Source: Candidatus Colimorpha enterica (GTDB taxonomy: Bacteria > Bacillota > Clostridia > Oscillospirales > CAG-272). From it: a stretch of DNA of 6,156 bases. Made by a program: the position numbers and the translations under genes. Positions 1-5,253 of this stretch are shown here, one piece after another (the stretch's first letter is position 1; each line of letters opens with the position of its first letter). The notes under the pieces are model-generated. The model ran no database searches, was not told where the DNA came from, and worked only from the letters and a program-made list of their open reading frames with translations. Where the stretch lies: positions 1 to 6,156 of the forward strand of contig JAGHTD010000047.1 of the NCBI GenBank assembly GCA_018065475.1. The letters run 5' to 3'.

Positions 1-121
1 GGACAGCCCGTATTTCAGCAACTCCGACTGGCACTGCACCAACGCCGGAGATTACAACGGCAGAGCAGTACGTACCGCACAGCTCTGTGAAGACCTCAAG
101 GCATACCTTGACAAACATTAA
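1..121 (+). CDS. C-terminal end of an SGNH-hydrolase-like acyl-transfer protein (5' partial)
   Basis: The reading frame beginning at base 2 is open for 39 codons and stops at TAA 119-121; its start lies left of the window. The fragment contains YFSNSDWHCTNAG followed by VRTAQLCEDLKAYL. This matches the C-terminal catalytic block of the SGNH protein encoded further down the operon (YFFDSEFHLNNSG, then VRTVRLIDDLKREL), with the presumed catalytic His at codon 32-34. It is therefore probably a second SGNH/DltD-like enzyme that would act outside the membrane with the MBOAT protein. At the acidic position four residues before the His it has Asn where the downstream paralog has Asp, although an Asp sits two residues before the His. 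It also has about four extra residues before VRT. The stop codon overlaps the Shine-Dalgarno sequence of the next gene, so the two are surely co-transcribed. The fragment is too short to name the family with certainty. Confidence 0.7.
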   Translation, partial: DSPYFSNSDWHCTNAGDYNGRAVRTAQLCEDLKAYLDKH

Positions 122-126
122 GGAGG
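121..126 (+). promoter_or_regulatory. Shine-Dalgarno site AGGAGG of the small membrane protein gene
   Basis: AGGAGG begins on the last base of the upstream TAA stop (119-121) and lies nine bases before the ATG at 136. It fixes the start of the 102-residue protein. It also suggests that ribosomes ending on the SGNH gene help to load this one. Comparable strong sites precede the next two genes (GGGAGG 431-436, AGGAGGG 1931-1937). Confidence 0.8.
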
Positions 127-135
127 AAAAGGAAA

Positions 136-444
136 ATGAATGAACTGACAATTTTCAAATCTTCTCTGTTTCTGATCCTCGTTCTCGTCACCGTTCTTCT
201 CAACACGGTATGCTTCATCGTCAAAATGACGATGAAAGGGAAGAAGGTCGGCAGGTTTGAGATTTCCGATATCATTTCCGTGGTCAATATGATCGTCCAC
301 GCCGTGATCTTCTTCGGTCTGCTGTTATACACGGTATTTGAGCCGAACGGAAGTCTTATTTCGGAGGAAGAGCTTCTGATCGTTATGCTTCTCAGCTCCG
401 TACTCTCAATGCTTATCAGCAATACAGGAAGGGAGGATAAATAA
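136..444 (+). CDS. small three-helix membrane protein of the acylation operon, function unknown
   Basis: I do not recognise a family for this 102-residue protein. It shows three hydrophobic segments, roughly residues 9-29, 46-67 and 78-94. The loop between the first two is strongly basic (KMTMKGKKVGR), the second loop is acidic (EPNGSLISEEE), and the tail is GREDK. By the positive-inside rule, the N-terminus would be outside and the basic loop and C-terminus inside. The gene is preceded by AGGAGG at 121-126, and its TAA stop directly abuts the ATG of the MBOAT gene, so tight co-expression and probably physical partnership with the MBOAT are likely. It superficially recalls DltX, the microprotein that bridges DltB and DltD, but DltX is about half this length with one helix and ends in an acyl-shuttle hexapeptide that is absent here. 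A scaffold, topology or regulatory subunit is a guess. That the gene is real is well supported by its spacing and ribosome site. Confidence 0.8.
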   Translation: MNELTIFKSSLFLILVLVTVLLNTVCFIVKMTMKGKKVGRFEISDIISVVNMIVHAVIFFGLLLYTVFEPNGSLISEEELLIVMLLSSVLSMLISNTGREDK

Positions 445-1926
445 ATGGTATTCAATTCGATAGCGTTTCTTATCTTCTTCCCGATAGTACTTCTCCTTTA
501 TCGGGTAATTCCCGTAAAGTACAGATGGATAATGCTTCTTGCCGCCAGCTACTACTTTTATTGCAGCTGGCAGGCAGACCTGCTGTATCTTATCCTGTTC
601 ACGACCGTCGTCTCGTATCTCTGCTCGCACGGAATAGCGAAGACGAACGATCCGAAGAAGAAAAAGCTGTATCTGATAATCGCGCTTGTCGCCAGCTTGT
701 CGGTGCTCTTCTTCTTCAAATATTTCAACTTCCTCTCGGAGAACGTCGTAAACCTTCTCAAGCTGTTTGCGCTTCCTGTCTCGGATTTCTCCTTGAAGCT
801 GATCCTTCCCGTAGGTATATCCTTCTATACCTTCCAGACGCTTTCCTACGTCATCGACGTTTACAGAGGTAACATCGAGGCGGAAAAGCATTTCGGTTAC
901 TACGCTCTCTACGTTTCGTATTTCCCTCAGCTCGTTGCGGGACCTATCGAGAGACCTGAGAACCTCATCCCTCAGCTCAAGACGGATAACAAGTTCAACG
1001 TAGCGGATTCGACCGTAGGCCTCAAAATGATGATGGTTGGCTTCTTCAAGAAGATCGTCATTGCCGATCAGCTCTCCAAATACGTCAACGCGGTATATAA
1101 CAATCTCGGCACCGATGCGGACTGCGCAAACGGTTTCACCGTAGTGCTTGCCACCGTCCTCTTTGCAGTTCAGATCTATTGCGACTTCTCCGGCTACACC
1201 GATATTGCGATCGGATGCGCAAGATGTATGGGCATAAAGCTTATGCAGAACTTCAACGATCCCTATTCTGCAACGAATATCAAGACGTTCTGGAGAAGAT
1301 GGCACATTTCACTCACGTCCTGGTTCACCGATTACGTCTATATTCCGCTCGGCGGTTCAAGATGCTCGAAGGCAAGACATTATCTTAATATAATGATAGT
1401 ATTCCTCCTTTCGGGTATCTGGCACGGTGCGGCGTGGACATTCATCCTTTGGGGCGTAGTCCACGGTCTGTATCAGATCATCGGCGACATCACCTCAAAG
1501 CCGCGTTCGGCTATGTGGAAGAAGCTTAACGTCGATGAAAAGGGTCCTTTCGTAACGTGGCTCAGAAGAATACTCACCTTCTGCCTCGTATGCTTTGCAT
1601 GGATAATGTTCAGAGCAAACTCGATAAGCGATCTCGGAAAGCTCATCTCCACGCTCTTCACCGGCTGGGGCGGGCTCAGCATTTCCGCATCGCTTGATTC
1701 AATGGGCCTCAGTCTCACCGGAATCATCATCACCATTCTCTCGATCATTCTTCTCAAGATCCTTGACGAGCAGATCGAGACAAAGGCAGTTCCCACCGAG
1801 GCGGGCAAAGGCCTTTCCGTCGAAAGAGCAAACGCTTACGTTTTCGTATGCTGGGCGATCGCCATCGCGTGGCTGATACTTCTCAGAAACAACGAAGCAA
1901 GCTCATTCATTTACTTCCAGTTCTGA
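445..1926 (+). CDS. MBOAT-family O-acyltransferase (AlgI/DltB/PatA type) with fused C-terminal acyl-shuttle motif
   Basis: A 493-residue polytopic membrane protein of the size usual for AlgI-like MBOATs, with about ten to twelve hydrophobic stretches. Family landmarks in order are: LPVGISFYTFQTLSYVID (121-138); VAGPIERP (164-171); CDFSGYTDIAIG (246-257); FWRRWHISLTSWF (282-294) with the conserved His287; PLGG (301-304); and SGIWHGAAW (323-331) with the presumed catalytic His327. In this family the enzyme takes an acyl group from a cytoplasmic thioester and delivers it across the membrane for O-acylation of an envelope polymer. The last six residues, FIYFQF, match the C-terminal shuttle hexapeptide described for MBOAT systems, placing the acyl-accepting Tyr at 490. 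The start is set by GGGAGG at 431-436; the ATG directly follows the previous stop. An SGNH partner follows after 18 bases and another lies upstream. The acyl group and target polymer are not shown; no dltA or dltC is present. Confidence 0.93.
   Translation: MVFNSIAFLIFFPIVLLLYRVIPVKYRWIMLLAASYYFYCSWQADLLYLILFTTVVSYLCSHGIAKTNDPKKKKLYLIIALVASLSVLFFFKYFNFLSENVVNLLKLFALPVSDFSLKLILPVGISFYTFQTLSYVIDVYRGNIEAEKHFGYYALYVSYFPQLVAGPIERPENLIPQLKTDNKFNVADSTVGLKMMMVGFFKKIVIADQLSKYVNAVYNNLGTDADCANGFTVVLATVLFAVQIYCDFSGYTDIAIGCARCMGIKLMQNFNDPYSATNIKTFWRRWHISLTSWFTDYVYIPLGGSRCSKARHYLNIMIVFLLSGIWHGAAWTFILWGVVHGLYQIIGDITSKPRSAMWKKLNVDEKGPFVTWLRRILTFCLVCFAWIMFRANSISDLGKLISTLFTGWGGLSISASLDSMGLSLTGIIITILSIILLKILDEQIETKAVPTEAGKGLSVERANAYVFVCWAIAIAWLILLRNNEASSFIYFQF
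1906..1923 (+). other. codons for the C-terminal FIYFQF acyl-shuttle motif of the MBOAT
   Basis: These are the final six sense codons of the MBOAT gene, with the Tyr codon TAC at 1912-1914 and the TGA stop at 1924-1926. Work on the Dlt pathway and related systems established that a C-terminal aromatic hexapeptide carries the acyl group on its Tyr between the MBOAT and a serine transferase. In Dlt this motif sits on DltX; in many other systems it is fused to the MBOAT, as here. The assignment is by sequence resemblance and position. Confidence 0.75.
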
Positions 1927-1944
1927 TGAGAGGAGGGAATAAAT

Positions 1945-4227
1945 ATGTCGGATAATACAGTAAGAACCAAAAAATGGTTTGTTAGAATATTTGCTCTCCT
2001 TCTCGTCCTGTTTATGCTTCCTTTCGCCGTTGTCGGAGTGATCTCTTTCTTCCTTCCTTCGGTATATGAGGATACCTTCGTCGGCGAGCTTTCGGAAAAG
2101 TACGAGAGACTTTCAAAGACCGACGATCCGAAGATCGTTGTCATCGGCGGAAGCTCCGTCGCATTCGGACTTGACTCCGGAATGATGGAAAAACAGCTCG
2201 GTATGAAGGTCGTCAACTTCGGTCTTTACGCCGATCTCGGAACAAAGCTCATGATGGACCTTTCAAAGGCGAACATCAACAAGGGTGACATAGTCGTCCT
2301 AACTCCCGAGCTCAACTCCCAGACGCTCTCTCTTTACTTCAACGCAAAGACTGCGCTTCAGGCGATGGACGGCAACTGGAAAATGCTGAAGAACGTCGGA
2401 ACCGACGATTACGAGGCGATCATCGGCGGTCTTTGGACCTTTGCAGGAAATAAGATAAGATATCTCGTCACGGGCACAAGACCCGAAAACGACGGCGCGT
2501 ATAAGAAAGAGTATTTCAACGAATACGGCGACAATACTTTCGACCGCCCCTACAACGTAATGACCGAGATACAGAATCATATTTCCTTTGATTTCAGGAC
2601 CGATTACAGCGACACGCTGACGACCGATTACGAAGCGTACATCGACTATGTAAACGATTACGTAAAGTACTGCAACCGCAAGGGAGCGATATGCTTCTTC
2701 TCGTTCTGCCCGATGAATAAGACGGCAGTCGATGCGGATGAAAACGAAGATACGATCTACGCTTTCTACAACGCTCTCCGCAACGATCTTGACTGCAAGA
2801 TCATCAGCAACATCAACAATTATATCCTTGACGAGGGTTACTTCTTCGATTCCGAGTTCCACCTCAATAACTCGGGCGTAGTGGTACGTACCGTCCGTCT
2901 CATCGACGATCTCAAGCGTGAGCTTGGGATAACCACTCTTACAATGAGAGAAGAGGATCTTCCCGCGCCTTCCGGCTTCAAACCCGAGAACACCATCCTC
3001 GTTCTTGAATCAAACGAAAACGAAGACGGTTGGATCATCACCGGTCTGACGAAAGAGGGTCTCGGATGTTCCGAGATCGTTATTCCCGCGACCGTTACGG
3101 GCATTCCCGTTACCGAGATAGCTTCCGGCGCATTCAACGGCGCAAACAAGCTCGTAACGCTTGAACTCGGCAAAAACATTTCCAAGATAGGCGACAGCGC
3201 ATTCATCGGCGCGCATAACCTCGGCAAGGTAATTTTTGCCGAAGGCGTGGGCGCAGACGATATCGAGATTTCCGAAGGACTTCTCGGCGGTGCAAACCAG
3301 TCTATCGAGCTCGTCGTTGACGAAGCAAAATATAACACGTTCCTTGACAGCTCGGTATGGTCTTCCTTCAAGGACAAGATCAAGTCAGAGGTCAAGAGCG
3401 ACTTTGAATACACCGTTCTTGAAGAAAACGGCACGCAGTATCTCGCCGTTACCGGACTCACCGCGACAGGCAAGACGAAAGACGTGCTGACCGTTCCCGA
3501 CGAATATGACGGAAAGCCCGTCAAGGTTTTGAAGAACGTCGCTTCCGATGCTCTCAAGACTCTCCGCCTCGGAAAGAACGTGACGGCTATCGAAGAAAAA
3601 GCTCTCGCAGGCGCACCCGCGATAGAGAAGCTGATTCTTCCTTCGACCGCTACGGCCGAGAACTTCGCTCTCCCCGTCACACTCTTTGAATCTTCGGTTC
3701 CCGAAGGCTTCAAGGTCATGGTATATTGGGAGAACTACGACAAGTTCGTATTCACCGGCGACCTCGCCGTACATAACGACCTTATCGACACCGACAACAA
3801 GACGCTGAAGCTCGAAAGAGTTGACGACTATTCCTTATCTTACTGGAAGGTCACCGGCGTTCTCGATTCCGCAAAGAACGAGAAGGTACTGACTATCCCC
3901 GATGAGGTTGACGGACTTGCGGTATGCGGTATCACTTCAAAGGCATTTGAGGGATCCGCTGTCGAAAAGCTCTATTTCGGCAAGAATATGACCTCCGTTC
4001 AGGAACTTGGTTTCTCGGGGGCAGAACATCTTACAGAGGTATATCTGCCTGTCGGAATGGCTCCCGAAGTCATTTCGGTTCCTAATGCTATGTCCGAACA
4101 CCTTATGACCGAAGGCGCAAACAAGAACATCAGATTCTTCGTCGACCCCAACTATGTTGAGAGATTCAAGTCTGATTATTTCTGGAGCAGCTACGGCGGG
4201 ATCATCTTTCCCAACGAGGCAAACTGA
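1945..4227 (+). CDS. membrane-anchored SGNH-hydrolase-like acyltransferase fused to three BspA-type LRR modules
   Basis: A 760-residue protein with a single N-terminal membrane anchor (about 12-37, after a basic RTKKWFVR stretch), so the rest should lie outside the cell. Residues about 62-328 form an SGNH/DltD-like domain. The nucleophile block is VVIGGSSVAFG (65-75, Ser71 the likely nucleophile, Ser70 less so), followed by VVNFGLYADLG (89-99), IVVLTPELN (116-124) and the C-terminal block FFDSEFHLNNSG (300-311) with Asp302, Glu304 and His306. After a linker (329-348), residues about 349-757 hold three repeats resembling BspA-like LRR_5, with sequences such as SGAFNGANKLVTLELGKN. The SGNH domain probably accepts the acyl group from the MBOAT and passes it to a surface polymer; the LRR part may bind glycan, wall or another protein. 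The start follows AGGAGGG (1931-1937) by seven bases. The gene is last in the operon, before a terminator. Dedicated transferases of this type usually end soon after the SGNH domain, so the roughly 430 added residues are unusual. Confidence 0.88.
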   Translation: MSDNTVRTKKWFVRIFALLLVLFMLPFAVVGVISFFLPSVYEDTFVGELSEKYERLSKTDDPKIVVIGGSSVAFGLDSGMMEKQLGMKVVNFGLYADLGTKLMMDLSKANINKGDIVVLTPELNSQTLSLYFNAKTALQAMDGNWKMLKNVGTDDYEAIIGGLWTFAGNKIRYLVTGTRPENDGAYKKEYFNEYGDNTFDRPYNVMTEIQNHISFDFRTDYSDTLTTDYEAYIDYVNDYVKYCNRKGAICFFSFCPMNKTAVDADENEDTIYAFYNALRNDLDCKIISNINNYILDEGYFFDSEFHLNNSGVVVRTVRLIDDLKRELGITTLTMREEDLPAPSGFKPENTILVLESNENEDGWIITGLTKEGLGCSEIVIPATVTGIPVTEIASGAFNGANKLVTLELGKNISKIGDSAFIGAHNLGKVIFAEGVGADDIEISEGLLGGANQSIELVVDEAKYNTFLDSSVWSSFKDKIKSEVKSDFEYTVLEENGTQYLAVTGLTATGKTKDVLTVPDEYDGKPVKVLKNVASDALKTLRLGKNVTAIEEKALAGAPAIEKLILPSTATAENFALPVTLFESSVPEGFKVMVYWENYDKFVFTGDLAVHNDLIDTDNKTLKLERVDDYSLSYWKVTGVLDSAKNEKVLTIPDEVDGLAVCGITSKAFEGSAVEKLYFGKNMTSVQELGFSGAEHLTEVYLPVGMAPEVISVPNAMSEHLMTEGANKNIRFFVDPNYVERFKSDYFWSSYGGIIFPNEAN
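2989..4215 (+). repeat. three tandem BspA-like LRR modules of about 117-139 residues in the SGNH protein
   Basis: The modules are protein-level repeats, divergent in DNA, at residues about 349-485, 488-604 and 619-757 (bases about 2989-3399, 3406-3756 and 3799-4215). Each begins with a strand and a TGL/TGV turn (WIITGL, LAVTGL, WKVTGV). A strand and P-x-x-x-x-G-x-x-V turn follow (IPATVTGIPV, VPDEYDGKPV, IPDEVDGLAV), then a GKN core (LELGKNISKI, LRLGKNVTAI, LYFGKNMTSV). Each closes with an aromatic-rich strand (Y-N-T-F...VWSSFKDKI; YWENYDKFVF; YVERF...FWSSYGGIIF). The middle module is the shortest and lacks the AF pair seen in the other two. Module boundaries are approximate. Confidence 0.75.
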
Positions 4228-4232
4228 CAAAA

Positions 4233-4268
4233 AGAGACAGACCGATCTGCGATCGGTCTGTTTTTCTT
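4233..4268 (+). terminator. intrinsic terminator of the acylation operon
   Basis: A perfect 10-bp stem is formed by CAGACCGATC (4238-4247) and GATCGGTCTG (4251-4260) around a TGC loop, followed at once by TTTTTCTT. A-rich bases before the stem can pair with the T tract and extend the helix. It starts about six bases after the TGA at 4225-4227, so it ends the SGNH-LRR transcript and separates it from the araC-type unit. Confidence 0.93.
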
Positions 4269-4309
4269 ACAAAAAATCAATACAGTGCTGAAAAATGTTA
4301 ATGAATGCT

Positions 4310-4323
4310 ATTCCGTATTCCGT
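4310..4323 (+). repeat. perfect tandem 7-bp repeat ATTCCGT x2 in the -35 region
   Basis: ATTCCGT occurs at 4310-4316 and again at 4317-4323 with no gap. It lies just upstream of the extended -10 and occupies the place where a -35 hexamer would be. Position and exact repetition make it a candidate operator for the adjacent AraC-type regulator or another factor. The role is inference. Confidence 0.5.
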
Positions 4324-4339
4324 GAGTTTATGATATAAT
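4311..4339 (+). promoter_or_regulatory. extended -10 promoter of the araC-type gene
   Basis: A consensus TATAAT lies at 4334-4339, with TG at 4331-4332 forming an extended -10 (TGNTATAAT). At 17-bp spacing the -35 position reads TTCCGT (4311-4316), a poor match to TTGACA. A start near 4346 would leave a leader of only about 18 bases with the ribosome site AGGTGAT (4354-4360) before the ATG at 4364. The weak -35 fits a promoter that relies on the extended -10 or on an activator. Confidence 0.75.
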
Positions 4340-4363
4340 AATCAAAACACGGCAGGTGATGAT

Positions 4364-5224
4364 ATGATCGACCGACAGATCGACTTCGGCGAAAAGAACG
4401 ATTTTCCGATAATAATCCGCTCCATGTGTCAGTCAAGGGCGGACAATATTGACAACGCCAGACGCGCAATCCACGAAGCGGTCGAGATCAAGCTCTTTTG
4501 CGAGGGTACGAGCACGCTTTTAATCTCCGACCGGCTCGTAAAGGTCAAAGCCGGAGACATAGTGTTAATTAATCCTTACGAGACACACGCGACGATCGAC
4601 CCCGGCGAAACGGATACGGGAAGATATCACATTTTTATGATCTCGCTTGATTTCTTCAACACCTCAGAGCTTGATTTAAGGAACTTCTTTTTCAAGCATA
4701 GAAAGAGCTTCCGTACTCTCATCACCGACGGCGAAAAGATAAGCGGTCTGCTTAAAGACGCCGTGACGGAATACGAAAACAAAGAGGAAGGGTTTCGCAC
4801 CGCGTTAAAAGGCGATCTCCTCCTCGCGTTCACGTATCTTATCAGAGAGCATATTAGTGAAGTTTCACATATCATCCGTGAGGATGAAATGCACATTTAC
4901 GCGGTCGTCGAGCCGGCGCTCAGGCGTATTAGGGACGGATATGCCGATGACCTGACCGTCGATGAGCTTGCACGGCTTTGCTGTATTTCAAAAGAATATT
5001 TCTGCAGGGTGTTCAGACGTTTTACCGGCAAAAGCACTATGGAATATCTCCGCTCGTACAGATTGCAGATCGCCGACATTGCTCTTAAAACCACCGACCG
5101 CAGTATTTCGGATATTGCGATCTCCTGCGGGTTCAGAGACCCCAACTATTTCAGCCGCGTTTACAGAAAGACCTACGGTTGTCCGCCCAAAGCCGGTCGA
5201 AGGCGGGGCATTGAAGACACATAA
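4364..5224 (+). CDS. AraC-family transcriptional regulator with N-terminal cupin-type sensor domain
   Basis: A 286-residue protein of usual AraC/XylS family length. The N-terminal half looks like the AraC ligand-binding cupin fold: a beta-rich run from about residue 38 to 100 includes KVKAGDIVLINPYETH (60-75), where such domains bind small sugars or metabolites. The C-terminal domain (about 195-282) has two helix-turn-helix units, with LTVDELARLCCISKEYFCRVF and ISDIAISCGFRDPNYFSRVYRKTYG, the second being the family signature. The end reads CPPKAGRRR where most members have a SPxxYR-like sequence, a mild divergence. It would act as a DNA-binding activator that senses a small ligand, likely controlling itself and the aminotransferase 29 bases downstream. 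The start is supported by AGGTGAT at 4354-4360. The inducer is unknown. Confidence 0.93.
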   Translation: MIDRQIDFGEKNDFPIIIRSMCQSRADNIDNARRAIHEAVEIKLFCEGTSTLLISDRLVKVKAGDIVLINPYETHATIDPGETDTGRYHIFMISLDFFNTSELDLRNFFFKHRKSFRTLITDGEKISGLLKDAVTEYENKEEGFRTALKGDLLLAFTYLIREHISEVSHIIREDEMHIYAVVEPALRRIRDGYADDLTVDELARLCCISKEYFCRVFRRFTGKSTMEYLRSYRLQIADIALKTTDRSISDIAISCGFRDPNYFSRVYRKTYGCPPKAGRRRGIEDT

Positions 5225-5253
5225 AAATATTTATCCGTGAAAGGATCAGAGAT

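Noticed and set aside
136..444. The small membrane protein as a DltX ortholog.
   Set aside because: It has three hydrophobic helices and a GREDK tail instead of one helix and a terminal aromatic hexapeptide, and the shuttle motif is already on the MBOAT.
406..1305. Long open frame on the minus strand opposite the MBOAT gene (299 codons).
   Set aside because: It lies wholly against a convincing MBOAT gene, has no ribosome site, and its product is charge-rich with no family features. It results from the codon bias of the + strand gene.
2838..3719. Long open frames on the minus strand opposite the SGNH-LRR gene (up to 293 codons).
   Set aside because: The product is a Ser/Pro/Arg-rich sequence typical of antisense translation, with no Shine-Dalgarno site and no domains. 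The + strand frame explains the region fully.
4238..4260. The palindrome after the SGNH-LRR gene as an operator rather than a terminator.
   Set aside because: A perfect GC-containing stem with a three-base loop and an immediate T tract just after a stop codon is the standard intrinsic terminator layout.
4366..4384. Direct repeat GATCGAC at 4366-4372 and 4378-4384 as regulator binding half-sites.
   Set aside because: It falls inside the first codons of the araC-type gene, downstream of the predicted transcription start. It is explained by the codons for Ile-Asp occurring twice (MIDRQID).
5185..5224. Possible frameshift at the end of the AraC-type protein, because CPPKAGRRR replaces the usual SPxxYR-like end.
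   Set aside because: Both helix-turn-helix units are intact, the length is normal and the stop is followed by sensible spacing to the next gene. Sequence drift is the simpler reading.
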